61,288 nt of DNA, taken from assembly GCA_029907705.1 (NCBI GenBank), contig JARYLJ010000007.1, forward strand, positions 1 through 61,288, given 5' to 3'. Position numbers and translations under genes: made by a program. This document shows positions 1-8,005 of this stretch, piece after piece. The DNA is from Methanomicrobiales archaeon. GTDB lineage: Archaea; Halobacteriota; Methanomicrobia; Methanomicrobiales; JACTUA01. Below the pieces are notes generated by a model. That model did not search any database. It was not told the origin of the DNA and saw only the letters and a list, made by a program, of their open reading frames with translations. Numbering within the stretch: position 1 is the first letter of the stretch; every line of letters starts with the position of its first letter.

Positions 1-270
1 AATATTGGACTATAACTGGAATCGGAGCCCGATAATGGAATTGTACAACACAGCATGTTTTTCCCCCACCTCGAAATGCAATTTTTTCATTCTCCTTCAG
101 CCACCTATCCATCATACATATACATAAAAAAATGGAAAAAACATAGAAATTCCGATCTGCCGGATATTATGTGGCCAATCCTCATTGATCCATGGTTCCA
201 TGTCTTCGCCCCATGTGGAATTGATGATTACTCATGAAAATGGATATCAGTCATGATACTCAGATATTTA
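1..270. other. Left-edge stretch without a recognisable gene
   Basis: I see no convincing coding sequence on either strand. The only open frame of 60 codons (55-237, +) has no family resemblance and an unlikely composition. The stretch is AT-richer than what follows and contains A runs near 125-145, so it may carry a promoter or terminator for a gene outside the window. Confidence 0.4.
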
Positions 271-567
271 ATGAGAAAGGGCCACCTCAACGCCCTCGTT
301 GATGTGGGATGTCTGATCGCTTTCATCCCATCCGCCATATCCGGGCTTGAATTGTATTTCGTCCTGCCCCCGGGGGGCGGGAGATGGAGCGGCTGGATCC
401 TCTTCCTTGGCATACCGCGAAATCAGTGGATGGCGATTCACAATTATGCGGGTCTTGCCTTCATCGTCTTCCTCCTGCTGCACCTGATCCTTTTCTAGAG
501 GTTCTTCCTGCATTTCGACAGGTATTTCAAATCTGGAGAGATCAGAGACGGCAAAGGGCATCGCTGA
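271..567 (+). pseudogene. DUF4405-like small membrane protein, interrupted by TAG
   Basis: The frame from ATG 271 encodes a short integral membrane protein. A first hydrophobic helix follows the start (NALVDVGCLIAFIPSAISG), and a second ends in a conserved-looking stretch (NYAGLAFIVFLLLHLILF). This resembles DUF4405 proteins, which have two or more helices with histidines that may bind haem. The frame meets a TAG at 496-498. Read past it, the same frame continues with RFFLHFDRYFK and further residues to a TGA at 565-567. Family members commonly have HW followed by basic/aromatic residues here, so TAG probably replaces a TGG tryptophan codon. A frame broken by one substitution, a truncated 75-residue protein or amber suppression are all possible. 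Confidence 0.45.
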
Positions 568-1059
568 TCAATAGCTCCTCGCCACACCAGCGGTGTGTGG
601 TGGTCAGATACAGCAACCTAAGCGCATTCTCCACATCCAGCTGAACGGCAGCCAGAACCGGGCACTCTTCGGAGAGGATGGGGGAGCCTTCGGCCCGCAT
701 GTGGCTGCCTGTGCACGGGAGTTCAACAAACCCCCGCAGGCCCAGATCCGTTCAGAGGCGCGAATCGAGAGCCGAAACGCATTCCTGCGATTCCTTTCGG
801 AAGGGGACGATGAGGCCGCCGGTCTGCTGGAGCGATAGATCATCAGAAAACAGGCACTGATTCGGCAGATGCATCAGATGATCGCGCAATGCTCGGATTG
901 CGATGCCCGGGTAAAAGGAGGTGCCCGTGAAGAAGCTGCAGGAGGAGCAGAGCCGGCTCCAGCACCCAGCACAGAAAGAGATACAGGACAGGGGGCTAAT
1001 TGGCTGGCTCTGGAGATAATTGCTCCTCCGTTATTTCCACCGGATCTTTTTCCGAATAA
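568..1059. other. Unresolved stretch, possibly decayed coding sequence
   Basis: Roughly 490 bases without a recognisable gene. The + frame at 593-838 has a protein-like composition (charged residues, few rare residues) but I recognise no family and see no good ribosome binding site. A very short frame at 927-1019 follows a strong Shine-Dalgarno-like AGGAGGTG. The stretch follows the interrupted DUF4405-like gene, so it may be remnants of a former operon, but this is a guess. Confidence 0.3.
927..1019 (+). CDS. Tiny 30-residue ORF behind a strong ribosome binding site
   Basis: A GTG start at 927 lies three bases after an AGGAGGTG motif at 916-923, one of the clearest Shine-Dalgarno matches in this part of the window. 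The frame encodes about 30 residues, begins KKLQEEQSRLQ (likely amphipathic helix) and ends GLIGWLWR. It is too short to assign. It could be the 3' remnant of a decayed gene, a small peptide, or chance. Confidence 0.2.
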   Translation: MKKLQEEQSRLQHPAQKEIQDRGLIGWLWR

Positions 1060-1251
1060 TCAACCCCTCTTCCTCCCGTAATCTCTCTTTTTGGGCTCGA
1101 TCCAGGTCAGCAGCTTTCCGCAGCGCTGGCACTTCTTCTTCCATTCGATCACGCTGGATCCGAATTCGTCATGCCCGAACTTCTTTCCCCACCTGTGAAT
1201 CCCTATTCTGCACAGAATTTTCCCGAGAGGATCCGAGGCCAATTCGGTCAC
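1060..1251 (-). CDS. Small zinc-finger-like hypothetical protein
   Basis: A 63-residue frame on the minus strand, starting with GTG at 1251. The protein has a CRIGIHRWGKK segment followed by KKCQRCGKLL, so one CxxC knuckle and an upstream Cys/His pair that together could bind one zinc ion. It ends in a basic tail (EPKKRDYGRKRG). Small Cys-rich proteins of this layout occur in archaea and in phages, but I do not know a function. A TATA-like element (GATATTTATCAC, minus strand) around 1285-1297 lies a plausible distance upstream, which supports expression. No functional partner is adjacent; the next gene on this strand lies upstream across about 350 bases. Confidence 0.55.
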   Translation of the reverse strand: MTELASDPLGKILCRIGIHRWGKKFGHDEFGSSVIEWKKKCQRCGKLLTWIEPKKRDYGRKRG

Positions 1252-1598
1252 CTGATGAGGCGATCATATCATGTGGCCGTCTATGTGATAAATATCCGCC
1301 CCGCCCATTGGGGGTGGCTCTGAAGGTAAATATGCCGCTGTTCCGGATTCCGGATGGCGATCCCACGGTTCGATTCGCAATCGATCCACATATCGGAAAG
1401 AGGCCGCGGCAATGCGTAGAGGGTGCCTCGCTCTTGGGGCACATGGTGCGATTCGCTATCCACATGAGATTTTCATTATCCGTTCATGGGCACAGGAGAG
1501 ATCCTCGAACAGAGGTATTTCTGCAACAATGTTCTTCAGAGTCAGGGGCACCGATTCGCTCCGACCATCCACTATGCCGGTTGCCCTCGCGGAAGATA
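1252..1598. other. Intergenic stretch between two minus-strand genes
   Basis: About 350 bases separating the small zinc-finger gene from the HVO_0476-like gene. Open frames here on both strands show no family resemblance. The right part is the 3' flank of the HVO_0476-like gene and the left part holds the putative TATA element of the small zinc-finger gene near 1285-1297. I see no clear hairpin terminator. Confidence 0.4.
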
Positions 1599-2180
1599 TC
1601 AGGTCCTGTAACCGTAGATCCGCTTTATATCCCTCGCAGCTGCCCTATCACCTCTTTCCCGAAGCACTCTCCCGTCGCGAAGCTTCATGTGCGAGATCCG
1701 GAAACGCCTCTTTCCTGCATCGTGTACAGAGCCGACTAGAAACTCTTCCTCCCCTTCCGTCTGTATGAGGAGAGGTAAGGTGAGACGCCCCTCGTGCACC
1801 GATACCCTGACGATCACATGCTCGATCTCCCGGGACCAGAGGGTGAGAATATCCCTCATCCTCGCCTTCTCCACCCGCCCGGAGGCGGTCTCTATGGAGG
1901 TGATAATCACCCCTGCGGCGGTGTCTCCGCACTCTGCGACGAGCAGATCTCCCACATGGCACTCTTCGTCTGATGGCAGCTCGGTGGTACAGACCCTGGA
2001 ATCTCCGCCCTTGCTCACGATCGTCCTGATCCTCAATTCCTTTTGCTGGGTTGCCTCCGTAACCGCCGAACGGTGCACGTGACCGCACCTCATGCACCTC
2101 ACCACGCGCCCCTTCTCCTCTTTCAGGATCAGGTGCTCCGTCTCCTCGCCGCAGACCGGGCACCCGAGGGTTATGTTCAT
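1599..2180 (-). CDS. HVO_0476-type archaeal zinc-finger protein
   Basis: A 193-residue protein starting with ATG at 2180. The N-terminus carries two zinc knuckles, CPVC near residue 7 and CMRCGH near residue 30, a typical four-cysteine ribbon. The rest is mostly beta and charged, with an RRFRISHMKLRDGRV segment near the C-terminus. This matches the archaeal HVO_0476 family of conserved zinc-finger proteins, whose role is not established (nucleic-acid binding is presumed). It is divergent from the DUF371 gene, with only 29 bases between start codons, so the two must share a compact bidirectional promoter region. Family confident, function unknown. Confidence 0.85.
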   Translation of the reverse strand: MNITLGCPVCGEETEHLILKEEKGRVVRCMRCGHVHRSAVTEATQQKELRIRTIVSKGGDSRVCTTELPSDEECHVGDLLVAECGDTAAGVIITSIETASGRVEKARMRDILTLWSREIEHVIVRVSVHEGRLTLPLLIQTEGEEEFLVGSVHDAGKRRFRISHMKLRDGRVLRERGDRAAARDIKRIYGYRT

Positions 2181-2209
2181 CGATATGGAATGGAGAAACC
2201 GGATATTAA

Positions 2210-2650
2210 ATGTTTGAGGTGGTCGACACCATCGTCTGCCGGGGGCACAGGCATGTGAAGGCGACGCACCCCACCACCTTCGAGGTGACGAGGGAGGAGG
2301 ATCTCGGTCCGAGGGGTGACTGCATCATCGGTGTAGGGGCGGACAGGGCAGCAGTCGATCTCGACGATGAATTCAAACAGATGCTGAGAGAGGAGGGCTC
2401 AGTGCTCACCACCGTGCTGAAGGCAGGGCCCTTCACCTTCGAGGTGCACTCATGCGGGAGCCCTGATCTCCAGCTCGATCACCCGACCGATCTGGTGTGG
2501 CGCAGGAGTGGTTACATCTGCGGCAGGACGATCGGTATCCACTCAGATCAGACTGCGATCACTCTCCCGAGGGAGCTGATCGCTCTCCTGAGGGAGGGGG
2601 AGGTACTCACGCTCGAGCTCCATGCATTCATTCCACGGCGAGTTCGTTGA
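2210..2650 (+). CDS. DUF371 family protein
   Basis: A 146-residue protein of the archaeal DUF371 family. Recognisable landmarks are the start EVVDTIVCRGHRHVKATHPT, the central CIIGVGADRA segment and the C-terminal TALITLPRELI-like stretch (here TAITLPRELIALLREGE). The family is widespread in archaea and uncharacterised. The ATG at 2210 is preceded directly by GGATATTAAATG, with no ribosome binding site and only 29 bases to the divergent start, so the transcript may be nearly leaderless. The 3' end runs 23 bases into the end of xseB on the other strand, so the two transcripts are convergent and overlap. Confidence 0.85.
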   Translation: MFEVVDTIVCRGHRHVKATHPTTFEVTREEDLGPRGDCIIGVGADRAAVDLDDEFKQMLREEGSVLTTVLKAGPFTFEVHSCGSPDLQLDHPTDLVWRRSGYICGRTIGIHSDQTAITLPRELIALLREGEVLTLELHAFIPRRVR

Positions 2651-2810
2651 TCTTCAGTTCCGCGCGATCCAGTATCTCCTCGCACTCCTTTATCAGCCTG
2701 TAACCCCTCTCGCAGAGATCGATGCTCTCGTCCAGCGTAGTCCCATTGTCCTCTATCTTCCTGACGATCTCCCTCAGCTCCTTCACCATGTCCTCATAAC
2801 TTCTCTTCAT
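2628..2810 (-). CDS. xseB: Exodeoxyribonuclease VII small subunit
   Basis: XseB is the small helical subunit that assembles in several copies on XseA to form exonuclease VII, which degrades single-stranded DNA from either end into oligonucleotides. The 60-residue protein matches the family in size and pattern: SYEDMVKELREIVRKIE, then DESIDLCERGYRLIKECEEIL, then a C-terminal helix with LDRAELKI. It starts with ATG at 2810, inside the last 17 bases of xseA, so the two are translationally coupled. Its stop overlaps the 3' end of the DUF371 gene on the opposite strand. Exonuclease VII is essentially bacterial; its presence here points to old transfer into this archaeal lineage. Confidence 0.93.
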   Translation of the reverse strand: MKRSYEDMVKELREIVRKIEDNGTTLDESIDLCERGYRLIKECEEILDRAELKINELAVE

Positions 2811-4041
2811 ACTTCACCTCCTCGATCATTGCCCTCGCTTCTCCATCATGCAGATTCAGCTCCACGATATCGGACTCCATGATCTCGTTTATCGAGCGCA
2901 CGGTCCTGCCCCCTTTTCTTATCAGGGCATAACCCCTGGCGAGCGGTGCATGCGGGTCGAGTGATCTGAGATTCGCATGTAGCTCCCTGGTCAGAGAACG
3001 GCTCTGCTCCACCCTGTTGCGGATCGCTCTCTCTAGTCTCTCCGAGAGCTGATCCAGTTCCTGCCTCTTCTCTCCGATCCTTCTCCTGCCCCGGTTTGGA
3101 TGGAGATGCACCTTCAGACCCTCGAGCTCCTCTCTACCCCGATAAAGTCGGTGATCAAGAGAGGTGGCCATCTGCCGTCGCAGTTCCAGCAGCCCTGATT
3201 TCAGCACCCGTCGGTCCTTCACCACAAGCTCGGCGGCGGCGCTCGGCGTCGGTGCCCTGACATCTGCTGCGAGATCAGAGAGCGTCACATCCACCTCATG
3301 GCCGATAGCGCTCACCACGGGCACACCGCAGCCCGCGATCGCCCTCACCACCTCAGGATGGTTGAACGGGAATAGATCCTCAAAGGACCCCCCTCCCCTC
3401 GCCACGATCAACACATCCACCTTCCCGTCGATCCTGGCGATCGCCCTCGCGATCTCCAGATGCGCTCCCTCTCCCTGCACCCTCGTGGGTGAGATGAGAA
3501 GTTCAACGGGAAAACGGCGGCCAATGACGTTCCTTATGTCCTGCACGACGGCACCGGTGGGCGAGGTGACGACGCCAACGATACACGGGTACTCAGGCAG
3601 TGGCCTCTTACGCTCATGCGAGAAGAGCCCTTCTTCAGCGAGTTCACGCCTCCAGCGTTCCACGATCAGGTGCTTCTCCCCCTCGCCTGCCTTTCTCAGC
3701 TCCCTCACATAAAATTGTGTCCGCCCCTGGGGCGGAAAGTGGTCGACACTCCCGAAGGCGATCACACCCATGCCATTATCCAGGGGAAAATCGAGGTGCT
3801 CGGCATCGCTCCTCCAGAGAACACAATCCACTGCATAGGTCTTTCCGGTTCTCTGTTCGGTGAGGGTGAAGTACCGATGGCCCGAGCGGTGGTTGTGATG
3901 GTTCGTCACCTCACCCTTCACCCATACATCCTGAAGCCGCCTGTCACCGAGGACTTCGCGGATGATGCAGGAGAGCTCCATCACCCCGAGGATATCCCTG
4001 TTCACGAGATTGCAGCTGCTGCCTCGATGGGTCTCATCCAT
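2794..4041 (-). CDS. xseA: Exodeoxyribonuclease VII large subunit
   Basis: XseA carries the OB-fold DNA-binding domain and the nuclease domain of exonuclease VII. The protein has the N-terminal OB fold (VWVKGEVTNHHNHRSGHRYF, about residues 39-58), the signature VGVVTSPTGAVVQDI near residue 155, and the catalytic-core motif VLIVARGGGSFEDL near residue 213. A long coiled-coil follows, and the C-terminal PLARGYALIRKGG motif is present. At 415 residues it is full length for the family. ATG 4041 leaves only 39 bases to the divergent isomerase gene; a GTG at 4005 (VNRDILGVMEL) is an alternative start that fits the usual N-terminus better. It is followed by overlapping xseB. Confidence 0.95.
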   Translation of the reverse strand: MDETHRGSSCNLVNRDILGVMELSCIIREVLGDRRLQDVWVKGEVTNHHNHRSGHRYFTLTEQRTGKTYAVDCVLWRSDAEHLDFPLDNGMGVIAFGSVDHFPPQGRTQFYVRELRKAGEGEKHLIVERWRRELAEEGLFSHERKRPLPEYPCIVGVVTSPTGAVVQDIRNVIGRRFPVELLISPTRVQGEGAHLEIARAIARIDGKVDVLIVARGGGSFEDLFPFNHPEVVRAIAGCGVPVVSAIGHEVDVTLSDLAADVRAPTPSAAAELVVKDRRVLKSGLLELRRQMATSLDHRLYRGREELEGLKVHLHPNRGRRRIGEKRQELDQLSERLERAIRNRVEQSRSLTRELHANLRSLDPHAPLARGYALIRKGGRTVRSINEIMESDIVELNLHDGEARAMIEEVKYEEKL

Positions 4042-4080
4042 CGATCTCCATATATGACGCGCTCAATATGAATTAAGCAG

Positions 4081-4902
4081 ATGATCCCTATCGCTGTCTC
4101 CAGCATGTTCTTCCACGAGTACCCTATCCAGGAGATCCTCGACCTCGTATCCCAGGTGGGAGCCGATGCTATAGAGTTCTGGGTGGAGACGCCTTTCTTC
4201 TGGCTGAGGGGGTGCCCGGTGGAGGAGCTCGTCACTGCATTTGAGGATCATGGGAATCTGAGGCGAATCCTGTTGCATGCACCTATCCTCGACCTGAACC
4301 CCTGCTCCATAAATCCAAGGGTAGCGGAAGCATCGCTCGCCTATGCATTGGAGGCAATGGAGATTGCCGCCCATGCAGGGATCGAACTGGTGACATTCCA
4401 TCCAGGCAGAAGGACCGTAAAGAGAAGGCCCAATGCACATGACATCGGCAGGTTCAGGCGATACATCGGAGTACTGGAGCAGGCATCGGAGGAGTTCGAT
4501 GTGAAGGTCTCGATGGAGAACATGGAGGCGGAGTTGAATGCATTCTTCTCCACGCCTGTGGAGGTAGCCGAACTGCTCGAGAGAGAGCCCTGGCTCCACT
4601 TCACACTGGATGTGGCGCATGCGCTCCACCGGAAAGAGGGTGATCCTGCCGCATTCATCGATCTCTGCGCGCACAGGCTCGAAAATGTCCATTTATCGGG
4701 GAGGGTTCACGGTGTGCCGCATGTACCCCCGAGCCTGGACCCAAGGACATGGGGGATCCTCACCATGCTCCGTGAGAGGGGGTATAATGGCAGCATCACG
4801 CTCGAGATCGAAGATCAGGCCTTCATCCACGAACTATCAGGAGAGGAGAGGGTGGTGTTGCTCATGCAGGAGCTAGCATTTGCAAGGGATCTGCTGCAGT
4901 GA
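4081..4902 (+). CDS. Sugar phosphate isomerase/epimerase-type TIM barrel protein
   Basis: A 273-residue protein of the AP-endonuclease-2/xylose-isomerase-like TIM-barrel superfamily. Metal-site type segments are visible in order: VGADAIEFWVETP, LLHAPILDLNPCS, LVTFHPGR, VSMENMEAE, FTLDVAHAL, NVHLSGR and ITLEIEDQ. These alternate Glu, His and Asp residues at strand ends as in the family's divalent-metal site. Members act as sugar-phosphate isomerases/epimerases or as endonuclease IV. Endonuclease IV is less likely because of the length and loop pattern. The ATG at 4081 is only 39 bases from the divergent xseA start. Substrate unknown. Confidence 0.8.
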   Translation: MIPIAVSSMFFHEYPIQEILDLVSQVGADAIEFWVETPFFWLRGCPVEELVTAFEDHGNLRRILLHAPILDLNPCSINPRVAEASLAYALEAMEIAAHAGIELVTFHPGRRTVKRRPNAHDIGRFRRYIGVLEQASEEFDVKVSMENMEAELNAFFSTPVEVAELLEREPWLHFTLDVAHALHRKEGDPAAFIDLCAHRLENVHLSGRVHGVPHVPPSLDPRTWGILTMLRERGYNGSITLEIEDQAFIHELSGEERVVLLMQELAFARDLLQ

Positions 4903-4992
4903 ATCGCTGGTTTTAATACGGGCAGGAACGATAGATAAATTGCTTTAATCAGGAGAAATACCGGGCAGGCCTCGCTGACCTGCGTGTAGCCG

Positions 4993-6273
4993 ATGGATAC
5001 CACACTGAAGATCTTTCTGTTCGTCATTTGCCTCATCCTCTCGGGATTCTTTTCCGGTTCTGAAGTGGTGCTCACTTCCGTCACGAGGGCAAAGATAAAG
5101 ACGTATCTGAAGGAGGGGGACAGGCGTGCCACGACCCTCGCGATCCTGAAGAAGCAGATGGATCACACCCTGATTACCATCCTGACATTCAACAACCTGG
5201 TGAATGTCCTTGCGGCAGCGCTTGCCACGTCGATTGCGATCGATCGATTCGGCGAACCTGGTGTGGGAATCGCCACAGGTGTGGTCGTACTCCTCTTCCT
5301 TGTCTTCGGTGAGATAGGGCCGAAGATCATGGCCGTTAGACTCCAGGAGAGGCTTGCGTTGAGTATCGCCCCGGTGATCTATCTGCTCTCCCGACTCTTC
5401 CTGCCTCTCTTCTGGCTGTACGACCGTCTGAACCTCTCCTCGCCGCTGACGATCGCCTTCACAAAACCATCGATATCAGAGGATGAGATCAAGAGCTGGA
5501 TCGACCTGGGCAGGGAGGAGGGGGCGATCGAGCACGAGGAGCAGAGGATGCTCTACAGCGTCCTGGAGTTCACGGATACGATCGCGAGGGAGGTGATGAC
5601 CCCCCGCCCGGATGTGATCGCAGTGGAGGATACGACGAAGGCAGAAGAGGTGATGCGGATTTTTAGGGAGACGGGGCTGAGCAGACTGCCTGTCTACCAC
5701 GACCAGCTGGACAACATCGTCGGAGTGCTCTACTTCAAGGACGTGGTCTTCCATATCCTGGAGGGCAGGGGAGAAGTGCTCACGAAGGACGTGATGAAGG
5801 AGCCATTCTTCGTGCCGGAGAACAAGAAGATCTCCGATCTCCTGCGTGAGATGCGCGATCGGCGTGTTCACCTCGGTGTCGTGATGGACGAGTACGGGAG
5901 TTTCGCCGGCGTAGTCACGGTGGAGGACATATTGGAGGAGCTGGTCGGAGAGATCGAGGATGAATTCGACAGGGAGGAGCCCGATGTGCAGAGGGTCGGG
6001 GAGGGTGATTATATCCTCGATGCGCTCATCTGGGTGGAGACCGTGAATGAGCGGCTTGGCCTGAATCTGCCATTGAGCGACTCCTACGACACAGTGGCCG
6101 GGCTCGTCACCGAGCGGCTGGGCCATATACCGAAGAAAGGAGAGCAGGTCGTGATACCGGAGAGCGGCATTCGTTTCATTGTGATCCAGACAAGGGGGAA
6201 CCGGATCTTCCGGCTCAGGATGCAGCTCTTGACTGGGGAGACACGCGACCAGATGGCAGGTGAAGGATCATGA
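4993..6273 (+). CDS. CNNM/HlyC-CorC type membrane protein with CBS domains
   Basis: A 426-residue membrane protein with the CNNM (DUF21) architecture. Residues 5-150 hold several hydrophobic helices including FFSGSEVVLTSV and the FGEIGPKIMAVR motif typical of DUF21. A linker with REEGAIEHEEQRML leads to a CBS pair (VMTPRPDVIAVE and DVMKEPFFVPENKKI). The C-terminal CorC_HlyC domain contains LDALIWVETVNERL and TVAGLVTERLGHIP. Family members are implicated in magnesium/divalent cation transport, with CBS domains sensing nucleotides. It overlaps the purN start by an ATGA, so the two are cotranscribed, although no functional link is evident. Confidence 0.9.
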   Translation: MDTTLKIFLFVICLILSGFFSGSEVVLTSVTRAKIKTYLKEGDRRATTLAILKKQMDHTLITILTFNNLVNVLAAALATSIAIDRFGEPGVGIATGVVVLLFLVFGEIGPKIMAVRLQERLALSIAPVIYLLSRLFLPLFWLYDRLNLSSPLTIAFTKPSISEDEIKSWIDLGREEGAIEHEEQRMLYSVLEFTDTIAREVMTPRPDVIAVEDTTKAEEVMRIFRETGLSRLPVYHDQLDNIVGVLYFKDVVFHILEGRGEVLTKDVMKEPFFVPENKKISDLLREMRDRRVHLGVVMDEYGSFAGVVTVEDILEELVGEIEDEFDREEPDVQRVGEGDYILDALIWVETVNERLGLNLPLSDSYDTVAGLVTERLGHIPKKGEQVVIPESGIRFIVIQTRGNRIFRLRMQLLTGETRDQMAGEGS

Positions 6274-6884
6274 AGAGGATCGCGGTGCTCGCCTCAGGGA
6301 GGGGTTCGAACTTTCAGGCGCTGCTGGATACGATCGCGAGGGGCGATGTGCCGGCGGTATGCATCTGCCTCATTACAGACAACCCGCGCGCATATGCGAT
6401 CGAGCGGGCGGTGCGCGCGGGCATACCCTTCAGGGTGGTGGATTTTTCGGCCTTTCCAGATCGAAAGGACTTCGAAGAGGCAATATTCAGGGCGATGAAA
6501 GAATGCCACGCTGACCTGTATCTCCTCTGCGGCTATATGCGGCTCCTCGACAGCAGGACGGTGAGGGAGTTCAATGGCCGCATCATGAATATACACCCTG
6601 CCCTTCTCCCCAGCTTCAGAGGGCTCCATGCGCAGCGGCAGGCGCTCGAGTATGGCGTGAAGGTGAGCGGCTGCACTGTCCATTTTGTGGACGAGGATAT
6701 GGACTCCGGACCAATTGTCCTACAGGCATGTGTCCCGGTCCTCGAGGGAGATGATGAGGAGACACTGGCAGCACGGATACTCGAGCAGGAACACAGGATT
6801 CTGCCAGAGGCAGTCCGTCTGTTCTGCGAGGATCGCCTTCGTATCGATGGCAGGCGGGTGATGAGGCTCGAACGAGAGGGTTGA
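6270..6884 (+). CDS. purN: Phosphoribosylglycinamide formyltransferase
   Basis: PurN transfers a formyl group from 10-formyltetrahydrofolate to GAR in de novo purine synthesis. The 204-residue protein shows the N-terminal phosphate-binding GRGSNFQALLDTI, the folate-site CGYMRLLD segment, the catalytic NIHPALLPSFRG (Asn and His) and VHFVDEDMDSGPIV with the catalytic Asp. Length and motif spacing are normal for the family. ATG 6270 overlaps the stop of the CNNM gene, giving translational coupling. Many archaea use formate-dependent PurT instead, so a PurN of bacterial type is informative about purine metabolism in this organism. purA lies about 42 kb downstream. Confidence 0.95.
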   Translation: MKRIAVLASGRGSNFQALLDTIARGDVPAVCICLITDNPRAYAIERAVRAGIPFRVVDFSAFPDRKDFEEAIFRAMKECHADLYLLCGYMRLLDSRTVREFNGRIMNIHPALLPSFRGLHAQRQALEYGVKVSGCTVHFVDEDMDSGPIVLQACVPVLEGDDEETLAARILEQEHRILPEAVRLFCEDRLRIDGRRVMRLEREG

Positions 6885-6924
6885 AGACGCGTGCGAGGAC
6901 AGAGATCCGTGAAAGGGTGAATAA

Positions 6925-7248
6925 ATGGCATACAGAGGGGAGGCTGGCCAGCGCCTGGCGAGAGAGAGGATCGAGATCCTCTTTCGGGAGGCAGAGGAGC
7001 TCTTCGGGATCGATCCTTCGCTCTCCGACAGATGCGTGGCGCTCGCGCGCCGGATTGCAGAAAAACACCGTGCCAGAATCCCGAGGCTGCTCAGGCGCCG
7101 ATTCTGCCGTCGATGCGGGGCGTTCCTGGTTCCTGGGGTCAATTCGAGGGTGAGGATACATCGGGGGCGGGTGATTGTCACCTGTTTCCGTTGCGGGAAT
7201 GTAAGAAGATTCATGCTGGGTGCAGATGTCCGAACGGGAGATACATGA
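6925..7248 (+). CDS. rnp4: RNase P protein component 4
   Basis: Rnp4 (Rpp21/Rpr2 family) is one of the archaeal RNase P proteins and helps the RNA subunit process tRNA 5' ends. The 107-residue protein has an N-terminal helical part ([14 protein letters not shown]) and a zinc ribbon built from CRRCGAF and CFRCGNVRR, four cysteines in two CxxC pairs, with the intervening [17 protein letters not shown] strand. That is the standard layout of the family. The start ATG 6925 has a GGGTGA six bases upstream. It overlaps the following CRM-domain gene, a neighbour also concerned with RNA, and stands just upstream of the S19e operon. Confidence 0.92.
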   Translation: MAYRGEAGQRLARERIEILFREAEELFGIDPSLSDRCVALARRIAEKHRARIPRLLRRRFCRRCGAFLVPGVNSRVRIHRGRVIVTCFRCGNVRRFMLGADVRTGDT

Positions 7249-7471
7249 GCTGAGGCCGACCGTGTGGGTTGGAAAGCAGGGGCTGACCGAAGAGGTGATC
7301 AGGGAGATCGTCAGCCAGCTGAAGGCGAGGAGAATGGTGAAGATAAGATTTCTCAGGAAATCCACGATGGAGGCGGACCTTCTCGAGGATGCCACTGGTG
7401 GCCATATCCTTGAGGTGAGGGGGCGCAATGTAGTTCTTGTCTCGGAGTCGGATAAAAATCAGTCTTACTGA
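7226..7471 (+). CDS. YhbY-family CRM-domain RNA-binding protein
   Basis: An 81-residue single CRM (CRS1-YhbY) domain. Visible landmarks are [17 protein letters not shown] with the conserved GxxG-type loop (VGKQG), then [11 protein letters not shown] and the C-terminal [11 protein letters not shown] strand. Bacterial YhbY associates with the large-subunit precursor; the archaeal single-domain proteins are presumed to act in rRNA or RNase P-related RNA folding. I chose ATG 7226 because GGGTG precedes it; a GTG at 7220 is in frame. It overlaps the end of rnp4 by 23 bases, so coupled translation is likely. Confidence 0.88.
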   Translation: MSEREIHELRPTVWVGKQGLTEEVIREIVSQLKARRMVKIRFLRKSTMEADLLEDATGGHILEVRGRNVVLVSESDKNQSY

Positions 7472-7475
7472 CCTC

Positions 7476-7490
7476 GAAATATATAATAGG
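7476..7490 (+). promoter_or_regulatory. TATA element of the ribosomal protein operon
   Basis: The sequence GAAATATATAATAGG sits between the CRM-domain gene and rps19e. It is a good archaeal TATA box in GC-rich surroundings. Transcription would start around 7505-7512, leaving a leader of roughly 30-35 bases before the S19e start chosen at 7543, which has its own ribosome binding site. Confidence 0.7.
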
Positions 7491-7542
7491 CCTCTCTACC
7501 AATATGATAAGACTGCGATTTAAAGATAAGCGAGGAAGAGAT

Positions 7543-7992
7543 ATGACCACGGCATATGATATCCCCCCGGCGCTGCTGATCAGGCAGGTGGGGGAGGAGC
7601 TGAAGAAGAGGCACGAGATTACCCCGCCGCCCTGGGCGGGCTTCGTCAAGACCGGAGTGCACAGGGAGATGGAGCCGGAACAGCCTGACTGGTGGTACAT
7701 CAGGGCCGCCTCGGTCCTGCGCAGGCTCTATGTGGATGGACCTGTCGGTGTACAGCGGCTACGCTCCGTGTACGGAGGAAAGAGGGACCGGGGCTCGAGG
7801 CCAAATCGATTCAGGAAGGGCAGCGGTGCCATTCTGAGAAAGATTCTCCAGCAGCTGGAGACCGCAGGTCTTGCAGAGAAGGACCGGAGCAGAAGGGGGC
7901 GGAATGTCACGCCGGCCGGAAGGGAGTTCCTGGATAATATTGCGCATGCGATGAAGGGCGGAGTGGCGTCCGCTGCACAATCGGACCAGTGA
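7543..7992 (+). CDS. rps19e: Small ribosomal subunit protein S19e
   Basis: S19e is an archaeal/eukaryotic small-subunit protein needed for late maturation of the 30S/40S particle. The 149-residue product shows the family pattern: TAYDIPPALLIRQVGEELK, then TGVHREMEPEQPDWWYIRAA, the RRLYVDGPVGVQRLRSVYGG segment, and KILQQLETAGLAEKDRSRRG near the end, which belongs to its winged-helix fold. The frame is open from 7504, but ATG 7543 follows GAGGAAGAG and gives the usual N-terminus, while 7504 would fall at or before the expected transcription start. It heads the long run of translation genes that follows. Confidence 0.95.
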   Translation: MTTAYDIPPALLIRQVGEELKKRHEITPPPWAGFVKTGVHREMEPEQPDWWYIRAASVLRRLYVDGPVGVQRLRSVYGGKRDRGSRPNRFRKGSGAILRKILQQLETAGLAEKDRSRRGRNVTPAGREFLDNIAHAMKGGVASAAQSDQ

Positions 7993-8005
7993 AGACGGGG
8001 TGAAT

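Noticed and set aside
271-567. Claiming pyrrolysine at TAG 496
   Set aside because: No pyl genes are visible in the window and a simple Trp-to-stop mutation explains the sequence. Kept only as a possibility.
1020-1739. A 239-codon + strand open frame
   Set aside because: It is Arg/Ser/Pro-rich without motifs and runs opposite the small zinc-finger gene and the end of the HVO_0476-like gene.
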